From Acidobacteriota bacterium (GTDB taxonomy: Bacteria > Acidobacteriota > Terriglobia > Versatilivoradales > Versatilivoraceae): DNA of 64,000 nucleotides. Under the pieces are notes generated by a model. The model made no database searches. It was not told the origin of the DNA and saw only the letters and a list, made by a program, of their open reading frames with translations. The position numbers and the translations under genes were made by a program. Each line of letters starts with the position of its first letter. Position 1 is the first letter of the stretch. The stretch is taken from the NCBI GenBank assembly GCA_028875575.1, contig JAPPDF010000001.1, forward strand, positions 1-64,000, in the 5' to 3' direction. Positions 1 to 10,100 of this stretch are shown here, in pieces.

Positions 1-11
1 CCTGGAGGGGG

Positions 12-139
12 AGTCGGTGAGACAAGGGCTCCGCCCGCAGTCGAACCGGTGGGGAGGACGGAATCGGCGTGATAGCCACATAGGAGATTCAGCCCGCTGT
101 CGAGTCGGTGGGGCCCCCAGACTCCGAGGTTTGTAAGAG
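12..139. repeat. Repeat family B, first location (tandem, degenerate)
   Basis: Two imperfect tandem units (about 12-55 and 64-113) each end in a CGGTGGGG-like block. The second unit with its right flank (60-139) aligns with 31086-31166 over about 80 bp at roughly 80% identity by eye. Shared words include GGAATCGGCG, GGAGATTC and CCGAGGTT. No coding sequence is convincing in the first 271 bases. Function unknown; it resembles an interspersed intergenic repeat. Confidence 0.55.
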
Positions 140-271
140 GCACCTGTTTCACCCTGTATGATCCGTCCGCCAGGCCGGAGGCCGGACTTGCCTGATACTA
201 TCCCCTGCGCCGGGTGGCTGGAAACCGGTTTATAGTCAAGCACGGAAAGATTTTTCTTAAAGAGGCCTCAT

Positions 272-2005
272 TTGCCCCCAGCACGCTCAAACCAGAACAT
301 CCGCTACCAACCGGACGAGCGTTGTCCCCCGCTGCTGACCCTGGGGGTCGCGGCCCAGGGCATCACCTTTGTGCTGGCGCCGACCGTGTTGATCGTGGCC
401 ATCACCGTCCTGGCGACCGGCCAGGACCAACAGTTCATGTCGTGGGCCGTCTTCGCGGCCCTGATTATCACCGGAGCGGCCACCGCCTTGCAGGCTGCCA
501 GGATCGGGCGGCTGGGCGGAGCCCACCTGCTCATTACCACGGTCACTCCCAACTTCATCGCCGTTTCCGTCCTGGCCATGGAGGAAGGAGGGCCTGCCCT
601 GCTGGCCAGCCTCGTCGTCCTATGCTCGCTCTTTTACCTGGCATTGTCGGCCTGGCTGCCCCGGCTGCGACGCATCATTACGCCGGTCGTCTCCGGCACG
701 GTACTCATGCTGATCGCGGCCATGGTCCTGCCCATCGCTTTCGATCGGATGAAGGAGGTTCCCGAAGGCGCGACTTTGGCTGCGGGTCCGTGCGTGGCGG
801 CAGTGACGCTGGTCGTCACCACGATGTTGATGCTGCGCGCCCCCCGGATCTGGCGTCCCTGGTCGCTGCTGATCGGAATCGCGGCGGGCTGCCTGACGGC
901 AGTTCCGTTTGGATTGTACGACTTTGAGCACCTGGTCGCATCTCCCTGGGTTGGAATCCCCGACAGCCAATTCCCAGGGCTGGACCTGACACCGACCGCC
1001 GGCTTCTGGGGGCTGCTGCCGATGTTCCTGATTGTGGGCCTGGTGCAGGTGATCAAGAGTATCGGCGACTCCATGGTTGCTCAACAGGTGTCGCGCCGAC
1101 GGCCGCGGGCGACCGATTTTCGCCTGATCCAGGGCTCAATCTATGCCAACGGGGTGGGTATCCTGTTGTCGGGTCTTGCCGGAACGCCGCCGACGACCTC
1201 CTACTCCTCGCTCACGGTCTCACTCATCAACCTCACCGGTGTCGCCGCGCGCAGCGTTGGCTATACCGTGGGCGGTCTCCTGGTGGTGCTGGCGTTCTTT
1301 CCCAAGTTCACGGGCCTTCTGCTCATCATTCCCAGCTCGGTCATGGCCAGCTTCCTGGTGATCGCTCTTGCGATGCTCTTCGTCGAGGGAATTCAGACCC
1401 TGGCACGGACCGGCCTCGATCCGCAAAAAGCGATCGTGGCAGGACTGGCGTTTTCCACCGGCCTCGGCATGCAACATCTGAATATATTCAAGGACCTGGT
1501 GGGCAGTCCCTGGGACATGTTGCTCGGCAATGGCATCACCGTGGGCACGGCCACAGCGATTGCTCTGACCGCCTTTTTGGAGTGGACCAGCCCTCGGCGC
1601 CAACGCCTGGAGGTTCGGTTGGACATCGCCGACCTTCCCCGGATCGATGCCTTCCTCCAAAAGGTTGCGGCCAGGATGGGTTGGGAGGCTGCCGCGACCG
1701 GGCGGCTGCGGTCCGCGGGCGAGGAGACCCTGGCAAGCTTGTTGCAGCCAGGAGAAGAATTCCCGGAAGGCGAGAGACCGCGCTTGATTGTGGCGGCGCG
1801 CCCCAAGGCCGAGGCCGTGGAAATGGAATTCCTGGCGGTTTTCGACGAGGAGAACCTGGAAGACCGCCTGGCCTATCTGAACGAACAGACCGAGACCTTC
1901 GACGAAAGGGAGCTATCCTTCCGCCTCTTGCGACACTACGCCTCCGCGGTGCGCCACCAGAAGTATGACGGGCTGGACATCGTCACCGTCCGAGTAAACC
2001 GATAG
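272..2005 (+). CDS. NCS2-family nucleobase (xanthine/uracil) permease with C-terminal soluble domain
   Basis: A 577-residue inner-membrane transporter of the nucleobase:cation symporter-2 family, which imports xanthine, uracil or related purines/pyrimidines with H+ or Na+. About 12-14 hydrophobic segments cover residues 20-440, with the family-like stretch GLAGTPPTTSYSS in the middle. After residue 445 there is a soluble tail of about 130 residues that reads like a degenerate anti-sigma/HATPase-type fold. Permeases with such a tail are known, but the domain call is inference. The start is TTG at 272, supported by an AAGAGG Shine-Dalgarno six bases upstream. It converges on the hydrolase gene at 2017 with an 11-base gap. 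The substrate cannot be read from the sequence. Confidence 0.85.
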   Translation: MPPARSNQNIRYQPDERCPPLLTLGVAAQGITFVLAPTVLIVAITVLATGQDQQFMSWAVFAALIITGAATALQAARIGRLGGAHLLITTVTPNFIAVSVLAMEEGGPALLASLVVLCSLFYLALSAWLPRLRRIITPVVSGTVLMLIAAMVLPIAFDRMKEVPEGATLAAGPCVAAVTLVVTTMLMLRAPRIWRPWSLLIGIAAGCLTAVPFGLYDFEHLVASPWVGIPDSQFPGLDLTPTAGFWGLLPMFLIVGLVQVIKSIGDSMVAQQVSRRRPRATDFRLIQGSIYANGVGILLSGLAGTPPTTSYSSLTVSLINLTGVAARSVGYTVGGLLVVLAFFPKFTGLLLIIPSSVMASFLVIALAMLFVEGIQTLARTGLDPQKAIVAGLAFSTGLGMQHLNIFKDLVGSPWDMLLGNGITVGTATAIALTAFLEWTSPRRQRLEVRLDIADLPRIDAFLQKVAARMGWEAAATGRLRSAGEETLASLLQPGEEFPEGERPRLIVAARPKAEAVEMEFLAVFDEENLEDRLAYLNEQTETFDERELSFRLLRHYASAVRHQKYDGLDIVTVRVNR

Positions 2006-2016
2006 GGAAACGAAAG

Positions 2017-2928
2017 TCACAACTCCGTGTTTCGCTCAATGAATTCGCGCAGTTCGGCCGCGCATTCCTCGGGCTGTTCCACTTGCAGAAGGTGGGTCGT
2101 CTCAGGCAGGAAATCGTAGTCCACGGTCAGTATGTGACTGAGATCGAGCGTCGGCAGATAGGAGTAGGGGAGGGTAGGATCGGCGCCGATGACCTTGATC
2201 GGGCAATGGAAGGTTGCAAAGTCGACCAGCACGGCATAAGGGGCCGCATACTCGGTGACCTGCGCCTCGAAATCTCGCGGGCAGCGAAGCTCATAACCCT
2301 CTCCATTCTCGCATTCGCGCAGCGTTGTCCGGGCCATCAGGTCGAAAAACCCCGGCACGGTACGCTGAAAGGTCGGAATATAGGAGAGAACTTCGGTTAA
2401 CTGTTCCCTGTTCCGGAACCGATGGGCGCGGCGCCGAACCATTGCCGCCAAACGCTCGGCGGCGGCATCGAATTCTTCGTAGCTGGCTCCGCGCTTGCAC
2501 AGGGGAGGATCGAAGAGTACATAGCCCGAGAATTGGCTGCCCTTGGTGGGGGACAATAGAGTCGTCAGGGCAGCGATCGAATGGTAGACACCGATCTTGG
2601 GTTTCTTGCCGTAGTTGCGATCGATGGCTTCCAGGATGATGTCGTGGTCGCTGACGAACGTCGGAACATTGTGCTTTTCCCGAGCGCTGACGGCGTTCCA
2701 ACCATGGTTTCGGAGATCGTAGATCACCAGGTCGAAATCGTCGAGAAGCAGTGACCAGAAGGGGTAGTAGAGATCGATCGCCAGACCGCTGCCGTGGCTC
2801 AGGACGAGCCGTGGTCCCGCCGGGTTTCCATGGCGGCGCAGGGTGATGACGGTGTCATCGTCCACCCGAACATCGCTGGTGGAAAGAGGTTCGGGAATCT
2901 CCCACAGGGTTTCTGAAGTCGTGGTCAA
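2017..2928 (-). CDS. Alpha/beta hydrolase, probable release enzyme of the PKS cluster
   Basis: 303 residues with an alpha/beta-hydrolase fold. The oxyanion stretch LSHGSG is near residue 45. The candidate nucleophile is Ser117 in VYHSIAA, a variant of the usual G-H-S-x-G elbow. The C-terminal candidate His279 lies in ETTHLL. There is no signal peptide, so it is cytosolic. It is the last gene of a minus-strand operon: its ATG overlaps the stop of the phosphopantetheinyl transferase in an ATGA junction. The PKS upstream has no thioesterase or reductase domain, so the likely job is hydrolysis or editing of the polyketide thioester. That role is inferred from context only. Confidence 0.75.
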   Translation of the reverse strand: MTTTSETLWEIPEPLSTSDVRVDDDTVITLRRHGNPAGPRLVLSHGSGLAIDLYYPFWSLLLDDFDLVIYDLRNHGWNAVSAREKHNVPTFVSDHDIILEAIDRNYGKKPKIGVYHSIAALTTLLSPTKGSQFSGYVLFDPPLCKRGASYEEFDAAAERLAAMVRRRAHRFRNREQLTEVLSYIPTFQRTVPGFFDLMARTTLRECENGEGYELRCPRDFEAQVTEYAAPYAVLVDFATFHCPIKVIGADPTLPYSYLPTLDLSHILTVDYDFLPETTHLLQVEQPEECAAELREFIERNTEL

Positions 2929-3719
2929 TGGGAACCCGGGGACAGTTCATGAGCGATGGCGGCGGCGAAGTGCTCGTTGCCAAGGTCCTCCAGCCACCAT
3001 CGGACTGTCGGGAGGTGAGGGAATCGAAATATGCTGGTCTTGACACCGCGGCGCATGGCCAATGGGATCTCGAATCCGGAGACATCCGGGGAAAGTCCCG
3101 TGCCAAGCGCTTTCATCAGTGCTTCCTTGACTGTCCAGAGATGGTAAAACAAGTGAAGTCTATGGTTTCCGCGAGCCAATGCCAACTCGGCTCGTTCGGC
3201 CGGCCCCATCACGCTGCCGATGAGTCCATCGAAATCACGCGCCGGGCTGCGTTCCTCAACGTCCACACCCAGCCTCCCTTCGGCGGCAAAGGCAATCAGG
3301 CCATGTAGGCTGCCGTGACTGACATTGAAGCCGATGGGGGCCGGTTGCCCATTGACTAACGCATAGGGCTTACCGTGATGGGTAGCGCCGAAGGCGAGCT
3401 GGTAGTTGGGGCAACCGAGTTGACTACAGAGAATAGCCCGGAGCGCGGCTCGGCACAAGGCAAATCGGCGCCGAGCACCGTCGAACCTGAAGCGCTGCCG
3501 ACGCGACTGTTCTTCCTCGTCGAGCCAGGTTAGAGCAGCCGCTTCACGGGCCGCATCGGGGGCCAGATCGACATACAGAACGGCAGCGCTGCCGACTCTC
3601 CTGAAAGGACGCCACCAGCAGTCGGCAACAGAGGCGGGCATTACACGTCGGGATTCTGCACCGGCTCGCGGAACCGACGGTGCCGGCGATGGTTCCTCGA
3701 GACGGGCAAACGACTTCAC
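2925..3719 (-). CDS. 4'-phosphopantetheinyl transferase (Sfp type)
   Basis: 264 residues. Transfers phosphopantetheine from CoA to the conserved Ser of carrier proteins, here probably the ACP of the PKS and the discrete ACP next door. All family signatures are visible: FNVSHG at 131-136, the Mg-binding GVDVEE at 151-156 and WTVKEALMK at 195-203. Length fits the Sfp/EntD group (about 220-260), with some 25 extra N-terminal residues rich in Pro and Arg. It starts 7 bp after the discrete ACP gene and overlaps the hydrolase by 4 bp, so the three are translated together. A dedicated activating enzyme suggests the cluster works as a self-contained unit. Confidence 0.93.
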   Translation of the reverse strand: MKSFARLEEPSPAPSVPRAGAESRRVMPASVADCWWRPFRRVGSAAVLYVDLAPDAAREAAALTWLDEEEQSRRQRFRFDGARRRFALCRAALRAILCSQLGCPNYQLAFGATHHGKPYALVNGQPAPIGFNVSHGSLHGLIAFAAEGRLGVDVEERSPARDFDGLIGSVMGPAERAELALARGNHRLHLFYHLWTVKEALMKALGTGLSPDVSGFEIPLAMRRGVKTSIFRFPHLPTVRWWLEDLGNEHFAAAIAHELSPGSH

Positions 3720-3726
3720 GCGGAGT

Positions 3727-3972
3727 CTAGCCGGGTTGGGAATCGATGAAGTCGACTACTTCCTTCACGCTGTTCAACGTCGTGCAGTGTTCGAGAGTAA
3801 ATTTGACGTTGAAATCCCGAGCGACCAGTTTCGCAAAAGCAACCAGATCCACGGACGACACACCGGCCTCGAGGAGACTGATATCCAGATCCTCCGGCAC
3901 ATCGATGGCCTGCCCATCGATTTCGAGGTTGTCGGCAATGAGAGTTTTGAGGCGATCTCCGGTTGAGGCCAT
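3727..3972 (-). CDS. Discrete acyl carrier protein
   Basis: About 81 residues, the usual ACP size, with a four-helix pattern. The phosphopantetheine Ser lies in GVSSVDLV, a variant of the common GxDSL motif (DSL replaced by SSV). The ATG at 3972 is preferred over the in-frame GTG at 3981 because GAAAGG lies 9 bases ahead of it. The gene sits 87 bp after the PKS stop and 7 bp before the phosphopantetheinyl transferase, same strand. The second PKS module ends without an ACP, so this protein is the natural acceptor for the last KS. That link is inference from the missing domain and the gene order. Confidence 0.88.
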   Translation of the reverse strand: MASTGDRLKTLIADNLEIDGQAIDVPEDLDISLLEAGVSSVDLVAFAKLVARDFNVKFTLEHCTTLNSVKEVVDFIDSQPG

Positions 3973-4042
3973 GTCTAGCACCCTTTCACATTGGTAGAGA
4001 GGTTAGTTAGAGGGACAAGCAAAATAGCAAGAGGGACAGCTT

Positions 4043-4106
4043 AAGTCAATCCAATTTGGTCAACCCCCGGCGCTTGAAGCCGTCCGATTCGCCAAGTCAA
4101 TCCAAT
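4043..4106. repeat. 13-bp direct repeat spanning the PKS 3' end
   Basis: AAGTCAATCCAAT occurs at 4043-4055 and 4094-4106, exactly 51 bp (17 codons) apart. The right copy encodes the final IDL of the RHWIDL post-AT motif on the minus strand. The left copy lies just past the stop codon in the same reading frame and would read NWIDL. It looks like a small duplication at the PKS terminus. Confidence 0.6.
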
Positions 4107-7100
4107 GGCGCCGGCGCTGGAAGGGATAGCCGGGCAGCGAGATCCGGCGCCGCGGCTCCCCGGCGAACAAGCCCGCAAAGGAAAGTCCCAGCCCTGCCTG
4201 GTAGGCTCCCGCAACCGCCTCCAGGAAAGCGTCGTCTCCCTGCGAGTCCCGCTGCAAGCTCGACAGCACGACCGGCACTCCTGTGCCCCGGGACGGCTCA
4301 GGCCAAGCCGAAACTACCCTGGGACCCAGCACCGCGTCGGGGCCGATCTCCACCACGACCTGCACACTCAGGCCAGCCAAGGTCTCCACACATCGGTCGA
4401 ATTCTCCGGTCTCACCCGCCTGGCGCTGCCAGTAGGCCGCGTCGAACGCGGCACCCGACTCCACCGATCGGCCGGTCAAACTGCTCACAAAAGCAAGCGA
4501 CGGCGGCGCACCTGCGATGTCTTCCATAGGCTCCTCCGCGCCCCGCGCCGCGGCAAGCCGCAGCCCTTCCTCCAAACCGAAGACCCCCGACGCCTGCGCC
4601 GCCGCAAGCTCCCCGATACCGTGTCCGACCACCACGCTCGGCCCAATCCCCAGGCTCGACCAAAGCGCCCCCAGGGCGCATTCGAGTGCGTAAATGGCCG
4701 GCTGCGTCCACGCCGGGTCGTCCAGGGCTCCTTCCGCACCGGTCCGGCCGAACATCACGTCCAACAGCGATGCGCCCCGTTCTTCCCGCAGTAGCGCGTC
4801 GCAGTGATCCAGAACCGCCCTCACCACCGGCTCGCTTTCGTACAGCGCCTGCCCCATGCCGGCCCACTGGCTGCCCTCCCCGCTGTAGGCGAACGCTACC
4901 TTGGTTGCCGTCAACGGCTTGGGCCGCTGACCCTCGCTCGCGAGTGCCTCCAGCCCGCCCCTCAGCGAAGCGGCATCGTGAAACACCACCCCTGCACGGT
5001 AACCGAAATGGCTCCGCCCCACGCCGGCGGTCCATGCCATGTCCGCAAGCAGCGGCCGGCCGGCCGGCCCTCCAGCAGAAAACTCTTCGGCTCGTTCGTC
5101 GAGCCAGGACAGATAAAGTCCCGCCAACGCCCGAAGCGCACCGTCCGCCTTCCCCGACAACGGCAGCAAGCGTGTCACGCGTGGCCGAAACTCTTCCTGT
5201 GAAAGCGGCAGGTCCGCCACCGACTCCGGCATGGAAACGGTTACGGGTTGCGCGGAACCCGCGGGCAGAGCCCGATCATCCGGACCGGAGCCGTTGGTTT
5301 CCCCGTACCCTTCCACCACCACGTGGGAGTTCGTTCCCGATATTCCAAAGGCGCTTACACCCGCGCGCGGCGGGCGACCGGGATGACTCGGCCAGTCGGT
5401 CATGGCCGACACCACCCGAACCGGAAGTCGATCCCATTCCAGGTGCGGGTTGGGGTTCCGGAAATGCAGATTCTTCGGGATGGCCCCCTGCTTCATGGCC
5501 AACACGGTCTTGATCAGGCTCGCAACTCCGGCCGCCGGCTCCAGGTGGCCGATGTTGGTCTTCACCGAGCCGATCAGGAGAGGCCGGTCCGCTTCGCGTC
5601 CCCTGCCGTACACCGCCGCGGCCGACTGCACCTCAATCGGGTCTCCGAACCCTGACCCCGCCCCGTGGGCCTCCAGGTAATCCACTTCCTGCGGGGCAAC
5701 GCGCCCCCGCGACAGCGCCTCTGCAATCACCCGCTCCTGCGCCGAACCGTTCGGCACCGTCGGTCCGGCGCTGGCCCCGTTCTGGTTGACCGCCGATCCG
5801 CGGATAACCCCCCAGATACGGTCGCCATCGGCCTCCGCCTCCCTCAACCGCTTCAGCACAACCATGCCGCATCCTTCGGCGCGCACGAAACCGTCGGCGG
5901 CGGCATCGAAGGTCCTGCACCGCCCGCTTGCCGACAACATCCCCAGTTCCGCCATCTCTCGGGTTATGTCAGCGGACAGGAGTACGTGCGCGCCTCCGAC
6001 CAGAGCCATGTCCACTTCGCCCTGATGCAAGGCCGAGACCGCATAGTGCACCGCGACCAGTGACGACGCGCAATTGAGCTCCACCGGAATGGTCGGTCCC
6101 TCCAATCCCAGCGCGAAGGAAATTCTTCCCAGCGTCATGCTGGCGGCGGTGCCCAGGTAGCTGACGCCGTACTTGCCGCTTGTCATCAGGTCCCGGTATT
6201 CGCTGGTGGAAATGCCGGCATAGATCCCGGTTCGGCTGCCTCGCAATCGGTCCGGATCCACCCCCGCATCCTCAAGAGCCTGCCAGCTTGTCTCCAGCAG
6301 CATCCGTTGCCGCGGATCCATCGCGCGAGCCTCGATCGGCGATATCCGAAAGAACCTGGAGTCGAACTGCTCGATCCCTTCCACAAACCCGCCCTGGCGG
6401 TAGGCAGCGTACTCGGCGGGAAGATCTTCAGCCAGCTCGCCCCAGGAACCTGAACCTCCGCGTCCATCCGTGACGGCGTCCGCCCCCGCTTCGAGCTGGC
6501 GCCAGAATGCCGAAATATCCGTGGCTCCAGGAAATCGGCAGGCCATGCCCACGATCGCAATTCCGTCCTCTGCCGGCTGCACCACCGCCTGGCGCTCCGG
6601 CTCGGGTTGCGTCCGGGCCGCCGGCGCACTGGCGGCCCCGCCCAGTTCTCCGGCCAGATGACGGGCCAGAGCCGCGATGTCCGGGTAATCGAACACGACG
6701 GTATTGGGTACCGTGTACTCTTCCGCAAACGCCCGATTGAGACGATTCCGCAACTCCACTGCCATCAGCGAATCCATCCCCAGGTCGAAGAAACCCACCG
6801 TGGACTCGGGGGACGACGACAGCCTCAACACGGCTTGCACCTCCTGCTGCAGGAAGGAGACGAGCAGCTCCTCGCGAGCCGGTGCCTCCTGCAAGCGGGA
6901 CAGCAGGTCCTCTGACGACGTCGGGGAATCGGCTTCGGCGTCCGATGCGGCAGACAGCAAGTCCTCCAGGAAGGCAGGACGGTCCTGCACGGCCTCTTTG
7001 AACACCGACCAGTCCATCGACATCACCACGGAAGTGGTGGAGTCCTGCCGCACCAGTTGGTCGAATGCCCGAAGGCCCTGCTGCGGGGTAAACCAGCGGC

Positions 7101-10100
7101 CTCCGAGTGCCGTTCGTTGCCGGTCAATCCGTTCCCGTTGTTCGGCGGCCTCGCCGATCTCCGACCATGCTCCCCAGGCGATAGCCTGTCCGGGAAGCCC
7201 CCGGGCGCGGCGGTGGCCGGCGAGCTGGTCCAGAAAGGCGTTGGCCGCCGCGTGATTTGCCTGGCCCGGATTGCCCATAACCCCCACCCGGCTCGAAAAG
7301 AGAATGAAGAGATCCAGATCGAGGTCCTGTGTCGCCCGGTGCAGGTGCCATGCGCCCAGCACCTTCGGCCACAGCACCCTCTCGAATCGCTCCCAACTCT
7401 GGTTGGTGAGCGCGCCGTCCGACAGCACGCCCACGCTGTGGATCACGCCCCCGAGGGGTGGCAGCGTCGCATCCATCCTCGCCAGCATCTCATCGATGGC
7501 GTCGGCGTCGGTCACATCCGCCAGTTCCACTTGTACCGTGACACCCCGCTCCCGCAGCCCGCCAATTGCCTCCTCGGCCTCGGCATCCGGCGCACGGCGC
7601 CCGTTGAGCACGATCGCCCCGGCTCCGTGGTCCGCGAGCCAGCCGGCTATGGCCAGTCCGATCCCGCCCAAACCGCCGGTCACGAGATAAGTCCGGTCCT
7701 GCCGCAACCTGCCCTTCGCCAGCGGCGGCAGCGTCACCACGATCTTCCCCAGGTGCCGGCCTGACCGCATGAAGCTCAGGGCCGCCCCGGCTTCGGCAAG
7801 CGGCCACCTGCTGTGGATGATCGGTTTCAGCTCTCCCGTCGAAAGGCGCTCCAGCACCTGCCGCAGGACCCTGCCCACCCAGGCCGGTTCGGTCTTTTTC
7901 AGAACATCCAGTTCCAGGATGGCGTAGGACACATCCGGACGCACCCCTGCCATCTCTTCCTCGCTCAGGATGTCTCGCCTGGCCATCTCCACGAACCTGC
8001 CGCCCTGCTTGAGGCAGGACAGACTGGCCTCGATGAAGCCCTCTCCCGTCAGGCTGTTCAACACCACGTCCACACCCGCGCCGTCGGTGGCTTCGAGGAT
8101 CTCCCTGCCGAAGGCTGTCGTGCGGCTGTCGAATATGTGCTCCACGCCCAGTGACCGGAGATAGGCCTGCTTCGGTGCACTGGCGGTGGCGAAGACCTCC
8201 GCTCCGGCGGCTTGCACCAACTGGACGGCCGCCAGCCCGACGCCGCCCGCGCCGGCGTGAATCAGCACCTTCTCGCCGGATGAGAGCCCCGAATACTCGA
8301 AGGAGAGGGCGGCGGACACGAAGGCGCTCGGCACCGTGGCCAGCCCCGACACCGAGAATCCGGATGGCCTGGGCGCAACCAGCTCCTCCCGAGTGACCAT
8401 TTGCGGGCCGAACGCGCCGAACCCCAATCCGACCACCGGATCGCCGATAGAGACGGTCGTCACCTCGGAACCCACCTCGAGGATGTGGCCGCAGAACTCT
8501 CTGCCCAGCAGCCCCTCCTCGATGAAGCCGAGCGACCGAAACACGTCCCAGAAGTTGAGTCCGGCCGCCTCGACCCCAACGCGAACTTCCCTCGGTTCCA
8601 GGGAACGCGCCGGCAGTGGCTGCACATTGGGTCTGTCGAACACGCCGGCCGGGTCCGGAGCCAGCACCCAGTCCGGCTCCTCCGGCAAGGTCAGCCGCTC
8701 CGGCCCGGCGCTCGCCCGAACCAGGCGGGCCACCTGACGGCGTCCCGATCGATAGGCGATGTGATTCTCGGAATCGGGATAGAGGAGTTCATTGACGAGG
8801 TCGGGTGTGGGCACCGTTTGGCCTGGGTCCAGATCGATCATCCTGGGCTGGAGATGAGCCGCTTCACGGGCCACGGCCTTGCCGAAACCCCACAGCGTTG
8901 CGCCGGCAAGTTCTCCGCCGCGCTCCCGCTCCAGCACCTGTGCGCCGCGCGTAATCAACCAAACGCCGTGGGCGGGGATCGCATCGGAATCGGCGACACC
9001 CTGCACCAGCGCCAGCGCACTGGCTCCGGCTCGTTTCACGTCCTCTGCCATCTCCTCCGTGGTGGCCTGTGCCCCGCGACCGTCCAGTCCCGCCAGATGC
9101 ACAACGCCGCTGAGCGGTAGGTCGTCGGGCAGGCTGGTCACAAGTGCCCGCCAGGACTCCCGCTGATTCATTTCCACGGCAGTCCGGAAGACACCGGGAC
9201 CGGCCACTGCCGGCCCCTCTTCTTCCGGCGCTTCACAGCCAGCCAGCACGACCGTCTGGTTGCGCGCCGCCAGTTCGGTTGACAGCGTCGCCGCCAACCC
9301 TCCCTGGTCCGCTGCCAGAATCCACAGTCCCGGAGACTCCTTCACTTCCGCGGGGCCCTGAGCCACAATGACACCCTTGTCCGGTGTTCGTGAGGGGTCT
9401 GACTCGTCCGGTCCGAGAACCTCAGCGGCCTGGAAGCCCGCCTGGCCGAGGGCGTGGCGCCACACCGCCGGGCTCGCCAGGGCGTGGTGGGGGCGGAAGT
9501 CGTCGGCAAAGCGCCACCACCCGTCCAACTGGCCGAAGGTCAGGTCCATCCAGCCCAGACCGCTGAGGTTTTCCAGCGCGATCAAGTGTCCCGACGGCGC
9601 CACTAGATCCAGGCAGTGGCCCAGCGTTTCCTCCAGGTACCGCGTGGCGTGCAGGACATTGGACGCGATCAGCAGGTCATAGCCATGCCGGTCGAACCCC
9701 TGGTCGATGGGGTCCTTCTCGATGTCCAGCGGACGGTACTGGATGCACCCGCCGCCATCGCCGAACCGAGCTTCCGCCTCGGCAAAGAAGCCCGCGGAGA
9801 TATCGGTGTAGGTGTAGTCGAACCGTCCGTCAGGAAGCTCCGGGAGCACCGAGGCGGTCGCGGACCCGGTACCCGCCCCCACCTCTATCACCCTGAGACG
9901 CCGTCCCTGGGGCAATGCCGCCACCAGCGCCTGCACGGCCTCCGACAGCATCCGGTTGGCTGCTCGCGCGACGGGCGCTTTCAGATACAGATCGGCCGCC
10001 GTGGGTTCTCCGCTGCTGAACAGCAGTGTCAGCGGATCCTCGCGACCGCGAAGCACCTGGGCCAGAGCCTTGCCGGAACGCCGGAAAAGTCCGATCTCGG

